Of a DNA stretch of 64,000 nucleotides, positions 28,101 to 36,783 are shown in pieces (position 1 is the stretch's first letter; each line of letters starts with the position of its first letter). Both the position numbers and the translations under genes were made by a program. The stretch comes from Flavobacterium aquicola (GTDB taxonomy: Bacteria; Bacteroidota; Bacteroidia; Flavobacteriales; Flavobacteriaceae), in assembly GCF_003385115.1 (NCBI RefSeq), contig NZ_QUNI01000003.1, positions 186,001 to 250,000 on the forward strand, given 5' to 3'. The notes beneath the pieces are model-generated. The model was not told the DNA's origin, did no database searches, and saw only the letters and a list, made by a program, of their open reading frames with translations.

Positions 28101-29366
28101 ATGTTTAAAAAAGATAATTGGGATGAGATTTTACAGGCTTTAACTGCCAATGTTTTCAGAACAATTCTGACTGCTTTTGGTGTTTTTTGGGGAATATTTA
28201 TTTTGGTAATATTACTTGCGGCAGGAAAAGGTTTAGAAAATGGCGTAAAAAAAGGTTTTGATGGAATAGCAACAAACACAATGTTTATGTGGAGCCAAAC
28301 AACATCAAAAGCGTATAAAGGTCTGCCAAAAATGCGTCGCTATGATTTTAGAAACAGTGATGTCATGGCTTTAAAAGAAGCGTTTCCAGATTTATTATAT
28401 GTTTCACCACGAAATCAATTGGGAGATTTTAATGGTACAAATAATGTCGTTCGAGGAACAAAAACTTCAGCCTTTACTGTTTACGGTGATTATCCAGAGC
28501 TGATTAAACAGCAGCCGATGGATATCATAAAAGGGCGTTTTATAAATCAGCAGGACATTCTGGAAAGAAGAAAAATAGCAGTAATTGGTAAAGGAGTTAT
28601 TTCTGAACTTTATGGAAAAGAGGAAGAGGCAGTTGGGACTTATGTGAAAATTAATGGAATTAATTTCATGGTAGTTGGAGTTTATAATTCTAAACAGCAA
28701 GGCGGGAATGCTGAGCAGGAACAGAAAAATATTTTCACGCCTTTTACAACTTTTCAGCAGGCATTTAATTACGGTGATAAAGTGGGATGGATGGCGCTTA
28801 CAGCAAAAGATGAAAAATCAATTACTGATTTGAAGCCCATGATTTTAGATCAGATAAAAGCGCTGCATTCTATTAATCCTGAAGATGATCGGGCCGTTGG
28901 GAATTTTGATCTATTCGAACAATTTAGTAAAGTGCAGAGTTTGTTTAATATTTTAAAAATAATTGCATATTTTGTAGGAACATTAGTTTTGATTTCTGGT
29001 GTAATCGGAATTTCTAATATAATGTTAATCGTAGTAAAAGAACGTACTAAAGAAATAGGTATCCGTAGAGCATTAGGTGCAACACCAGCTGCTATACGAG
29101 GACAGATTCTATCAGAATCTATATTTCTGACTATTATTTCGGGTATGTTTGGAATTGCTGTTGCCACTGGAATTATTGTCATTTTGAATATGATATTAGA
29201 TTCCATGCCGCCTGGAAACAATACGATGTTTGCTAATCCAAGTGTTGACTTAGGAGTTGTATTTGTTGCATTATTAATATTAGTAGGATCAGGTTTATTA
29301 GCAGGATTTATTCCAGCTCAAACTGCTATCAACGTAAAGCCTGTAGATGCCCTACGAACAGAATAA
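28101..29366 (+). CDS. MacB-like ABC permease 2
   Basis: Second permease, 421 aa, with the same layout as its upstream neighbour and clear sequence similarity (FRTILTAFGVFWGIFILVIL at the N-terminus; ISNIMLIVVKERTKEIGI before the last helices). The two likely arose by duplication and may form a heterodimer driven by the single ATPase. An adaptor gene follows 40 bp later. Confidence 0.9.
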   Translation: MFKKDNWDEILQALTANVFRTILTAFGVFWGIFILVILLAAGKGLENGVKKGFDGIATNTMFMWSQTTSKAYKGLPKMRRYDFRNSDVMALKEAFPDLLYVSPRNQLGDFNGTNNVVRGTKTSAFTVYGDYPELIKQQPMDIIKGRFINQQDILERRKIAVIGKGVISELYGKEEEAVGTYVKINGINFMVVGVYNSKQQGGNAEQEQKNIFTPFTTFQQAFNYGDKVGWMALTAKDEKSITDLKPMILDQIKALHSINPEDDRAVGNFDLFEQFSKVQSLFNILKIIAYFVGTLVLISGVIGISNIMLIVVKERTKEIGIRRALGATPAAIRGQILSESIFLTIISGMFGIAVATGIIVILNMILDSMPPGNNTMFANPSVDLGVVFVALLILVGSGLLAGFIPAQTAINVKPVDALRTE

Positions 29367-29406
29367 ATTTTCAATCAAAAAAATAATCGATTAAACCAAT
29401 AACAAA

Positions 29407-30525
29407 ATGAAAAAAGGAGTAACCGTAACCATTTTAATTTTTATCGCTTTAGTTTTTTTTGGCGCACTATACTATTTGTATGCTAAAAATCAAGAATCAC
29501 CTATTGTCTTTAAAACTGAAAAACCAGAAATTAAAACAATCGTAAAAAATACTATTGCAACAGGTAACATTCAGCCAGATGAAGAGGTTTTAATTAAACC
29601 TAATATTTCGGGTATTATTGAAGAAGTATACATCAAAGCCGGAGAGAAAATTAAAGCCGGCGATATGATTGCAAAAATTAGAGTTGTTGCTAATGTTTCT
29701 AGTGTAAGCAGTACACAAAATCAAGTGCAGACTGCTAAAATTGCTTTAGACAATCAAGAGAAAATTTATCAGAGACAAAAAACATTATTTGATAAAGATG
29801 TAATTTCAGCAAACGATTTTGATGCTGCTCAATTGGCATACAAACAGGCAAAACAAAATTATCTGTCTGCCAAACAAAGTTTGGATATCGTGAAAACAGG
29901 AACAACATCATCATTAGGAAGCTATGCAAATACTTTAATTCGTTCTACAGTAAACGGAATGGTTTTAGATGTTCCTGTAAAAGTAGGGAATCAGGTTATT
30001 GAGAGTAATAACTTTAATGAAGGAACGACAATTGCGAGTGTAGCAGATGTTGGGAGAATGATTTTTATTGGTAAAATTGACGAGTCAGAAGTAGGTAAAA
30101 TAAAGGAAAAAATGCCTATCGAAATTACTGTCGGTGCAATTGAAAATAAAAAATTCGTAGCCGAATTAACTTATATTGCTCCAAAGGGTGTTACAGAAAA
30201 TGGTGCAATCCAGTTTGAAATTAAAGCTTCTTTAGAGAATAGAGATGCAACCTTTATCAGAGCTGGATTAAGCGCAAATGCTTCTATTATTTTAGAAAAA
30301 GCAGATAAAGTTCTGGCAATAAAAGAATCATTGGTTCAATTTGATAAAAAAACACAAAAACCATATGTGGAAGTGGAAACTGCTTTGCAGAAGTTTCAAA
30401 GAAAAGATCTGGTTTTGGGAGTTAGCGATGGAATTTATGTTCAGGTTAAAAGCGGTATCAAAGCTTCTGATAAAATAAAAATTTGGAATCAAGGTTTAAT
30501 CAATGAAGCGCCAAAACCAAATTAA
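29407..30525 (+). CDS. HlyD/MacA-type periplasmic adaptor 1
   Basis: Membrane-fusion adaptor of 372 aa. It has an N-terminal membrane anchor (VTVTILIFIALVFFGALYYL), a lipoyl half-motif (PNISGIIEEVYIKAGEKIKAG), a helical hairpin of about 90 residues, the returning lipoyl half (RSTVNGMVLDVPVKVGNQV) and beta-barrel domains. It should bridge the MacB-like permeases to the TolC-like channel encoded next. Confidence 0.9.
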   Translation: MKKGVTVTILIFIALVFFGALYYLYAKNQESPIVFKTEKPEIKTIVKNTIATGNIQPDEEVLIKPNISGIIEEVYIKAGEKIKAGDMIAKIRVVANVSSVSSTQNQVQTAKIALDNQEKIYQRQKTLFDKDVISANDFDAAQLAYKQAKQNYLSAKQSLDIVKTGTTSSLGSYANTLIRSTVNGMVLDVPVKVGNQVIESNNFNEGTTIASVADVGRMIFIGKIDESEVGKIKEKMPIEITVGAIENKKFVAELTYIAPKGVTENGAIQFEIKASLENRDATFIRAGLSANASIILEKADKVLAIKESLVQFDKKTQKPYVEVETALQKFQRKDLVLGVSDGIYVQVKSGIKASDKIKIWNQGLINEAPKPN

Positions 30526-30603
30526 GAGGTAAGAAATAGTTTTGAACAAACAAAATAAGTTAATTACGCATAGTATTTTGACTATGCTTTATTCTGATAA
30601 AAA

Positions 30604-31983
30604 ATGAAAAAAATAAATTACATAAATATAGCTTTGTTCTTGCTGTTGGGATTTTCCTCGCAGGCGCAGACTAAAGTTTGGACTTTAGAAGAATGTGTGA
30701 GGTATGCATTGGAAAATAATATCACCATAAAAAACTCTGAATTAGATTTAAAGAATGCTGATATTGATAAAAAAGATGCTTTTGGCAGCTATCTTCCAAC
30801 TGTAAACGGTAGTGCATCTCATTCTTGGAATATTGGTAGGAATGTGAATCCAGTTACAAATATCGCTACTACACAAACGACACAATATTCACAAGTAGGA
30901 ATTGGTTCAGGTGTAGATATATATAAAGGTCTGCAAAATCAAAATACATATAGAAGAGCAAAATTGGCAATTATTGCATCACAATATCAATTATTAAAAA
31001 TACAGGAGGATGTTTCGCTGAATGTAGCAAATGCTTTCCTTCAAATTTTGTCTTTTAAAGAAGATTTAAAAGTAAAAAAAGAGCAATTGTCTATAGATGA
31101 AAAACGTTTAAAACGTTCTGAGGAAATGGTAACTGCTGGAACAATTCCACGAGGTGATTTATTTGATTTAAAGGCAACTATAGCAACAGATAAGCAGAAT
31201 ATAACGGTTTCTGAGAATAATCTGCTTATTTCTAAATTAAGTTTAGCGCAGCTTTTACAACTAAAAGAGTTTGCCGATTTTGATGTTGTAGACGATACAA
31301 ATGTTACTGATGAAAATAACATTATGTCTCAAAAACCAATCGATATTTATAATAAAGCAAAAGAAACAAGAACTGAATTGAAGTTGGCACAGACTAATCT
31401 TGAAATCGCTGAAAAGAATGTTGCTATTGCTAAAGGAGCATATCAGCCAACACTTAGAGGGGTTTATTCATTTGGTACAAGTGCTAGTTACAGTCATATA
31501 CTATCTGGAGTAGATGGTGCCGGTAATCCAACTTATGTAGCTGCAGATCCTATATTTGATCAATTTAGTGATAATAAAGGACACAATTTTGGTCTTCAGC
31601 TGAGTGTGCCAATTTTTAATGGATTTTCTGTTAGAAATAATGTAGAACGCAATAAAGTAAGTTTAGAAAAATCTAAAATTGATTTGGAGCAGAAAAGTTT
31701 AGACTTACAGCGTAACGTTTATACCGCTTTTACAGATGCAAAAGGGGCTTTGAATACTTATGAGTCGGCTACAATAACGCTAGAAGCGAGACAGCAGTCA
31801 TATAATTATTCAAAAGAAAAGTACGATGTGGGATTAATGAATTCTTTTGATTTTACGCAGACACAGACATTATTGGCTAATGCTCAATCAGATGTTATTA
31901 GAACAAAATATGAATACATGTTCAGAATAAAGATACTTGAATTTTACTTTGGTATTCCAATTGTTCCAATTATCAAAAACTAA
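30604..31983 (+). CDS. TolC family outer-membrane channel
   Basis: Outer-membrane efflux protein of 459 aa with signal peptide (YINIALFLLLGFSSQAQ) and two OEP repeats of long coiled helices. The ALENNITIKNSELDLKNADI and KAYQP-like ending segments (IAKGAYQPTLRG) mark the two halves. The gene lies between two adaptor genes of the same exporter, with a 78 bp gap upstream and the second adaptor 7 bp downstream. Confidence 0.92.
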   Translation: MKKINYINIALFLLLGFSSQAQTKVWTLEECVRYALENNITIKNSELDLKNADIDKKDAFGSYLPTVNGSASHSWNIGRNVNPVTNIATTQTTQYSQVGIGSGVDIYKGLQNQNTYRRAKLAIIASQYQLLKIQEDVSLNVANAFLQILSFKEDLKVKKEQLSIDEKRLKRSEEMVTAGTIPRGDLFDLKATIATDKQNITVSENNLLISKLSLAQLLQLKEFADFDVVDDTNVTDENNIMSQKPIDIYNKAKETRTELKLAQTNLEIAEKNVAIAKGAYQPTLRGVYSFGTSASYSHILSGVDGAGNPTYVAADPIFDQFSDNKGHNFGLQLSVPIFNGFSVRNNVERNKVSLEKSKIDLEQKSLDLQRNVYTAFTDAKGALNTYESATITLEARQQSYNYSKEKYDVGLMNSFDFTQTQTLLANAQSDVIRTKYEYMFRIKILEFYFGIPIVPIIKN

Positions 31984-31990
31984 ATTTATT

Positions 31991-33286
31991 ATGTCAAAAA
32001 AAACAATTTACATTTTATTAGGAGCAGCATTAGTAATTATAGGGTTATTAATTGGACTTACAAAAGCAGGAGTTATTGGAAATAAAGACTCAGGCAAAGA
32101 AGTTGAAATTACTAATGCAGAAACTGGAACAATAGTTGAAACTGTTTCGGCAACTGGTAAAATACAGCCTGAAATTGAAGTGAAAATTGCATCAATGGTT
32201 TCTGGTGAGATCATAGATTTACCTATTAAAGAAGGGCAGGTAGTAAAAAAAGGAGAACTATTAGTGAAAATAAATCCTGATTTGTATACTTCTGGACTAA
32301 ATAGAAGTGTAGCAAACTTGTCTGGTTCTAAAGCAGGATTAAGCCAGTCTGATGCATCGTATAATGAAGCTAAGGCAAATTACGAAAGAAATAAAACTCT
32401 TTTTGAGAAAGGGATTATTTCCAAATCAGATTGGGACAAAGCTGTTTCTTCTTTTGAAGTAGCAAAAGCTAATAAACAATCTGCTTATTATAATGTACAA
32501 AGTGCCTCTGCTTCTGTAATTGAAGCTAAAGATAATTTGGGCAGAACCGTAATTTATGCTCCTGCAGACGGGACAATTTCTGTTTTAAATGTTGAGCTTG
32601 GCGAAAGGGTTTTGGGAACACAGCAAATGGCTGGTACCGAACTTTTAAGAGTAGCTAACTTAAACAATATGGAAGTTGAAGTTGATGTGAATGAAAATGA
32701 TATTGTAAAGATTAAAGTTGGTGATTTAGCTAATGTTGAAGTGGACGCTTATTTGAAAAAACAATTTAAAGGAGTTGTTACCAGCATTTCTAATTCAGCC
32801 AGTACCGCTTTGACAGCAGATCAAGTTACTAATTTTAAGGTAAAGGTGAGAATTTTAAAAGATTCTTATAAAGATTTGATTGCTGGGAAACCTGCCACTT
32901 ATTCTCCATTTCGCCCTGGAATGACGGCTACTGTAGATATTATTACCACAACAAGAACAAATGTTATTAAAGTTCCAATTAGCGCTGTTGTAGTGAAGTC
33001 TGATACAACAGCGGTTAAAATTGGTCAGATGGAAGGTGCAGAATCTGAAGGAAATAAACCAGCTCCAAAAAGTGATAAAAAACTAGAATGTGTTTTTATA
33101 AAAGTTGGCGATAAAGCTAAGATTAGAATTATAAAAACAGGTATTCAAGATGATACAAATATTGAAGTATTGACCGGACTTAAGAAAGGTGAAGTAATTA
33201 TCACAGGACCTTATACAACGGTTTCTAAGGACTTGAATTCTGGTGATAAGATATTTGTTCAAAAAGACGAAAATCAGAAAAAATAA
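31991..33286 (+). CDS. HlyD/MacA-type periplasmic adaptor 2
   Basis: Second adaptor, about 431 aa. The ATG at 31991 gives a proper membrane anchor (KKTIYILLGAALVIIGLLIG); a frame extending to 31937 would overlap tolC and is unlikely. Lipoyl halves are around ASMVSGEIIDLPIKEGQVV and TVIYAPADGTISVLNVELGE, with a helical hairpin between. It has a longer C-terminal beta domain with an inserted Lys/Glu-rich loop (GAESEGNKPAPKSDKK) absent from adaptor 1. It closes the exporter operon before a strong terminator. Confidence 0.9.
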   Translation: MSKKTIYILLGAALVIIGLLIGLTKAGVIGNKDSGKEVEITNAETGTIVETVSATGKIQPEIEVKIASMVSGEIIDLPIKEGQVVKKGELLVKINPDLYTSGLNRSVANLSGSKAGLSQSDASYNEAKANYERNKTLFEKGIISKSDWDKAVSSFEVAKANKQSAYYNVQSASASVIEAKDNLGRTVIYAPADGTISVLNVELGERVLGTQQMAGTELLRVANLNNMEVEVDVNENDIVKIKVGDLANVEVDAYLKKQFKGVVTSISNSASTALTADQVTNFKVKVRILKDSYKDLIAGKPATYSPFRPGMTATVDIITTTRTNVIKVPISAVVVKSDTTAVKIGQMEGAESEGNKPAPKSDKKLECVFIKVGDKAKIRIIKTGIQDDTNIEVLTGLKKGEVIITGPYTTVSKDLNSGDKIFVQKDENQKK

Positions 33287-33338
33287 TATTAGATTTTTAA
33301 AACTGTTTTTTGTCAATTTCAGTTTTTTAAATATGTGA

Positions 33339-33372
33339 AACACGTGTAGATTTTTTTCTACACGTGTTTTTG
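33339..33372 (+). terminator. Rho-independent terminator after exporter operon
   Basis: Twelve-base arms AACACGTGTAGA and TCTACACGTGTT around a T-rich loop, followed by a T-run, about 50 bases after the last adaptor gene. Confidence 0.9.
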
Positions 33373-33402
33373 TTTTTATTAAGGATTTTTGAAAAATCGG
33401 TG

Positions 33403-33410
33403 TAAATTTG
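33403..33410 (+). promoter_or_regulatory. -7 promoter element of tsaB
   Basis: TAAATTTG matches TAnnTTTG, between the exporter terminator and the tsaB GTG start about 70 bases downstream. Confidence 0.4.
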
Positions 33411-33479
33411 CATTTGTACCAATAAAGTTGACCACTATGTTCTAGTGTTGAAAGGCTTTATGTTAAAAAAAACTAAAAA

Positions 33480-34160
33480 GTGTCCTATATCCTCAATATT
33501 GAAACAGCTACCAAAAATTGTTCTGTTGCTTTGGCAAAAGATGGAAAAACTGTATTGTGCAAAGAAATTGCCGAAGAAGGTTATTCTCATGCTGAGCGAT
33601 TGCATGTATTTATTGAAGAAATCATTAATGAAGCTGGAATTCAAATGAAAGATTTAGCAGCAATTGCCGTAAGCCAAGGACCTGGTTCCTACACTGGGCT
33701 TCGAATTGGAGTTTCGGCTGCTAAAGGTTTATGCTATGCTTTAAATATACCATTGATCGCCGTTGATACTTTACAAGCGCTGGCTTCAAAGGTTACTATA
33801 ACGGAAGGATTAATTGTTCCAATGATTGATGCCCGCAGAATGGAAGTATACAGCGCTGTTTTTTCTGCTGCTCTAGAAAAAAAGCGGGAAGTTTTGGCCG
33901 AAGTTATCGATGAGGACTCTTTTAAAGATTTTGCAGAAAAACTATATTTTATTGGAGACTGTAATGAGAAATGTAAAATTGTCTTGGCAAAGGAAAATTT
34001 TATCTTTTTAGATGAAATTAAGTATCCATCAGCCAACGAAATGAGTTCTTTGAGTTTTGATAAATACAAAAAAAGCGACACAGTAGATGTCGCTTATTTT
34101 GAACCTTATTATTTGAAAGATTTTTTGATAACCACTTCTAAAAATAAAAAAGCAGAATAA
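33480..34160 (+). CDS. tsaB: tRNA threonylcarbamoyladenosine protein TsaB
   Basis: Non-catalytic partner of TsaD in the t6A37 tRNA modification complex; 226 aa. Typical features are the N-terminal YILNIETATKNCSVALA and the signature AVSQGPGSYTGLRIGVSAAK. The start is a GTG (MSYILNIET); the first ATG in this frame falls well inside the conserved N-terminus. tsaD, tsaC and tsaE are not in the window. It converges on the mscS-like gene 11 bp away. Confidence 0.94.
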   Translation: MSYILNIETATKNCSVALAKDGKTVLCKEIAEEGYSHAERLHVFIEEIINEAGIQMKDLAAIAVSQGPGSYTGLRIGVSAAKGLCYALNIPLIAVDTLQALASKVTITEGLIVPMIDARRMEVYSAVFSAALEKKREVLAEVIDEDSFKDFAEKLYFIGDCNEKCKIVLAKENFIFLDEIKYPSANEMSSLSFDKYKKSDTVDVAYFEPYYLKDFLITTSKNKKAE

Positions 34161-34171
34161 ATTTTATTGTA

Positions 34172-34999
34172 CTATTTGTTGTTTTTAGATACCTCCGTAA
34201 CATAAGGCTGAAAAGTAATTCCAGCTGTGTCGAAAGCTAATTTGCAATTCTCTAATGTTTCAGATACAACCGAACTAAAATCTTCATTTTTTGCCCAAGG
34301 TCTTACGGCTATTTGGATAGCGTTGTCAGTTATATTTTTTACAGATACCTCTGCTATTGGGGAGGTCAGTACTTTAGGATTGTTTTTTAGCACTGCCGTT
34401 ATGGTGTCTTTTGCTATTTTTAAATTCGTCTCATAAGAGATTGAAATTGTTAAATCAGCTCTTCTTGACCCCTGCATTGAATAGTTGATGATTGTGCCAT
34501 TTGATAAAGTACCGTTCGGAATAAATATGGTCTGATTATTTGAAGTGATTAATTTCGTTACAAAAATCTGAATTTCCAAAACAGTAGCCTGCACACCCTG
34601 CGCTTCTATCGTATCCCCTACTTTAAAAGGCTTGAAAAGAATGATAAGCATTCCTCCGGCAAAATTAGACAGCGAACCTTGTAAAGACAGACCCACTGCA
34701 AGTCCCATCGCCCCAAGAATGGCCACAAATGAAGAGGTTCCAATTCCCAGTTTGTCGATAAAGGTCACAAACAATAATACTCTTAAGACCCAAAGTAAAA
34801 TATCGGCTAGAAACTTGCTAAGAGTAGCATCTAAGTTTCTTTTAACCATTATCTTTCGGATAAGTCTATTGATTATTCGAATGGCATATAAGCCAATAAA
34901 CAGAATAATTAAGGCAGAAATAACCTTTGGAGAATAATCAATCAGTGTTGTAATAAAAGTATTAGCGTAATTGGCAATGTAATTTGGATCTAAAGTCAT
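34172..34999 (-). CDS. small-conductance mechanosensitive channel (MscS family)
   Basis: Inner-membrane channel of 275 aa opening on membrane tension to release solutes during hypo-osmotic shock. It has three N-terminal helices; the pore helix is GAMGLAVGLSLQGSLSNFAGG-like around residues 95-115, cut here for length. The cytosolic beta domain follows (FKVGDTIEAQGVQATVLEI). Length matches E. coli MscS. It has its own -7 box upstream and a downstream convergent tsaB. Confidence 0.94.
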   Translation of the reverse strand: MTLDPNYIANYANTFITTLIDYSPKVISALIILFIGLYAIRIINRLIRKIMVKRNLDATLSKFLADILLWVLRVLLFVTFIDKLGIGTSSFVAILGAMGLAVGLSLQGSLSNFAGGMLIILFKPFKVGDTIEAQGVQATVLEIQIFVTKLITSNNQTIFIPNGTLSNGTIINYSMQGSRRADLTISISYETNLKIAKDTITAVLKNNPKVLTSPIAEVSVKNITDNAIQIAVRPWAKNEDFSSVVSETLENCKLAFDTAGITFQPYVTEVSKNNK

Positions 35000-35046
35000 A
35001 TTTTAATTCATGAAATTCTCTATAATGAGAGTTGTATTTTGAACTG

Positions 35047-35054
35047 CAAAAATA
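35047..35054 (-). promoter_or_regulatory. -7 promoter element of mscS-like gene
   Basis: Minus-strand TATTTTTG matches TAnnTTTG, 47 bases before the mscS-like ATG and just past the stop of the upstream repeat-protein gene. Confidence 0.4.
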
Positions 35055-35078
35055 CGATTTTATATTTTTTATAAAAAG

Positions 35079-35600
35079 CTATTCGGAATCTTCTTCTTCC
35101 TTTTTTGCTGTAGTTTCAAGAGTGTCAGAATCAGAAGGAACTGACTTTTCTTTTAGGTTATTCAAGACTTCAGCACCTTTTGCTTTTGCATCGTCTATAA
35201 TAGATTCCGCTTTTTCGATATACGGACTCGCCGTTTCTTTTGCTTTAGCAACAGCATCTTCTACAAAGGCTTCTGCTTTTTCAACATGAGGACCTGCAGT
35301 TTCTTTTACCTTGACTGCAGTTTCTTCGATAAAAGCCTCAGCTTTTTCTAATATGGGAGCCGCAGTTTCTTTTATTTTAGTCACTGCTTCGTCTACAAAT
35401 GCTTCTGCTTTTTCTGCATGCGGAGTTACTGTTTCCTTTATTTTGTCTGCAGTTTCTTCGATAAAAGCTTCAGCTTTTTCTACATAAGGCTGTGCATTTA
35501 CTTTGGTCTCGTCAATAGCTGCTTCAGCATGGTCAATTATTTCGTTTGCTGTTTCTTTGGCCGAGCCAAATAAATTTTTAAAAAATGATGATACTCCCAT
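35079..35600 (-). CDS. 22-residue-repeat amphipathic helix protein
   Basis: Acidic 173 aa protein with no signal peptide and no cysteine. Residues 41-150 consist of five head-to-tail 22-residue units, each beginning EKAEA or EKAES and most containing a KIKET-like centre and a Pro near the end (units start at residues 41, 63, 85, 107 and 129); an incomplete unit lies at 23-40. The pattern resembles apolipoprotein-like and LEA-like lipid- or stress-associated amphipathic helices. The N-terminus (MGVSSFFKNLFGSAKE) is itself amphipathic and might bind membrane. Function unknown; neighbour mscS suggests, weakly, osmotic stress. Confidence 0.8.
   Translation of the reverse strand: MGVSSFFKNLFGSAKETANEIIDHAEAAIDETKVNAQPYVEKAEAFIEETADKIKETVTPHAEKAEAFVDEAVTKIKETAAPILEKAEAFIEETAVKVKETAGPHVEKAEAFVEDAVAKAKETASPYIEKAESIIDDAKAKGAEVLNNLKEKSVPSDSDTLETTAKKEEEDSE
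35151..35480 (-). repeat. five in-frame 66-bp tandem repeats
   Basis: Each unit encodes one 22-residue helical repeat of the protein above. Units are diverged at DNA level but keep exact 66-base phase with no indels across five copies, which indicates selection on the protein rather than a recent microsatellite expansion. Confidence 0.8.
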
Positions 35601-35627
35601 TGGTTTTTTAATTTTTGATTAGGTTAT

Positions 35628-35635
35628 CAAAAATA
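35628..35635 (-). promoter_or_regulatory. -7 promoter element of the repeat-protein gene
   Basis: Minus-strand TATTTTTG matches TAnnTTTG, 27 bases before the ATG of the 22-residue-repeat protein. Confidence 0.4.
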
Positions 35636-35709
35636 AGTGTTTTTTTGTTTAAAATATTGGAAATCAGTATTTTTTATTTGTTAGTTTGGTGTTTAATGTT
35701 TAGGCTAAG

Positions 35710-35746
35710 ACAAAAAAAGCGTTTCCAAAATGAAAACGCTTTTACT
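35710..35746 (-). terminator. Rho-independent terminator after nfu
   Basis: Read on the minus strand, AAAAGCGTTTTC and GGAAACGCTTTT arms around a small loop are followed by a T-run, about 20 bases after the nfu stop. It separates nfu from the repeat-protein gene. Confidence 0.85.
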
Positions 35747-35765
35747 ATTTTAATTTGTTCAGCAA

Positions 35766-36659
35766 TTAAACAGCTTCTACTTTAATTCCTTCATCATTCA
35801 GCATGCTCTTCAGCATATTTTCGATACCGCTTTTTAGGGTAAAAGTAGATGACGGACAGCCATTACATGCTCCCTGCATAATTACTTTTACAGTTTTTGT
35901 GGTGTCATCATAAGAGTCAAAAAGAATATTTCCTCCATCTGCAGCAACTGCTGGTTTTACATATTCCTCTAAGATATTGATGATTTTTTGTGAAGTTTCG
36001 TCAAGGGAATCAAATGATTCGTCTTTCGCTTTTTCGTCTTTAACAATAGTCTGAATTAAATTTTCGTCAAGAACGGTTCCGCCGTTTTCAATAAACTGCT
36101 TGATAAAAGTTCTTAATTCTAATGTTATGTCCTGCCATTCGTTGATGTCATATTTTGTCACCGAAATATAATTTTCATCAATAAATATTTCTTTTACGTA
36201 AGGAAATTTGAATAATTCCGTTGCCAGCGGTGAAGGTGCGCTTTGATCAATGTTTTTAAATTCAACGGCATTTTTTGTAATCATTTTGTTAACTACAAAT
36301 TTGAGTGCGGCAGGATTGGGAGTTGACTCGCCATAAACAGTAATCGCCTGTTTTTTTGGTTTGTTTTCATCAGCAATAATGATAACACCGCCTTTATTTA
36401 CATAGGCTTCGATTTGCTCGGCAACCGCTTCTTTTACATCATCCCATTCTACAATGCTGAATCGTTCAACGGCAATAAAATTCCCAGAAATATATACCGT
36501 TTTTACAAAAGGTAAATAGAAAAGCTGCTGTGCCAATGGAGAGGCTTTAGCTTCGTCTATATTTTTAAATTCAAAGCTTTCATTTTGAGTGATAAAGTCT
36601 GGAAATTCAAATTTTATTATAGTAGGGTTTTGCGTGTCTTTTATAGTAACTTTAGTCAT
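35766..36659 (-). CDS. Nfu-type iron-sulfur scaffold with duplicated N-domain
   Basis: Fe-S carrier of about 297 aa that delivers 4Fe-4S clusters to target enzymes. It has two tandem Nfu N-terminal domains, about residues 1-100 (NPTIIKFEFPDFI ... PLAQQLFYLPFVKTVYISGNF) and 105-195 (NPAALKFVVNKMI ... PLATELFKFPYVKEIFIDENY). A C-terminal NifU domain carries the cluster-binding CNGC near residue 263. The ATG at 36659 (MTKVTIKDTQNPTI) is preferred over one 21 bases upstream because the -7 box overlaps the latter. It is a single-gene unit. Confidence 0.9.
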   Translation of the reverse strand: MTKVTIKDTQNPTIIKFEFPDFITQNESFEFKNIDEAKASPLAQQLFYLPFVKTVYISGNFIAVERFSIVEWDDVKEAVAEQIEAYVNKGGVIIIADENKPKKQAITVYGESTPNPAALKFVVNKMITKNAVEFKNIDQSAPSPLATELFKFPYVKEIFIDENYISVTKYDINEWQDITLELRTFIKQFIENGGTVLDENLIQTIVKDEKAKDESFDSLDETSQKIINILEEYVKPAVAADGGNILFDSYDDTTKTVKVIMQGACNGCPSSTFTLKSGIENMLKSMLNDEGIKVEAV

Positions 36660-36677
36660 GAGTTTTGTTATTTTTTG

Positions 36678-36685
36678 CAAATTTA
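36678..36685 (-). promoter_or_regulatory. -7 promoter element of nfu
   Basis: Minus-strand TAAATTTG matches TAnnTTTG, 18 bases before the chosen nfu ATG and overlapping the alternative upstream ATG, so it decides the start. Confidence 0.45.
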
Positions 36686-36709
36686 CTAAAGTTATTTTCT
36701 ACGATTAAC

Positions 36710-36717
36710 TATATTTG
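36710..36717 (+). promoter_or_regulatory. -7 promoter element of the porP/sprF-like gene
   Basis: TATATTTG matches TAnnTTTG on the plus strand, 66 bases before the PorP/SprF ATG in the divergent gap with nfu. Confidence 0.4.
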
Positions 36718-36783
36718 ACTTTTTAATGAATAAATTAACAAAATGTTTTTCCTGCACAATTAATTTTATAAATCATTCTATAA

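Noticed and set aside
33445..33648. 67-residue plus-strand frame starting before tsaB
   Set aside because: It overlaps the conserved tsaB N-terminus in another frame and is Lys-rich by chance.
35151..35480. Regular 66-bp repeats considered as a CRISPR-like or satellite array
   Set aside because: Repeats are diverged, head-to-tail without spacers and keep coding phase; they are protein repeats.
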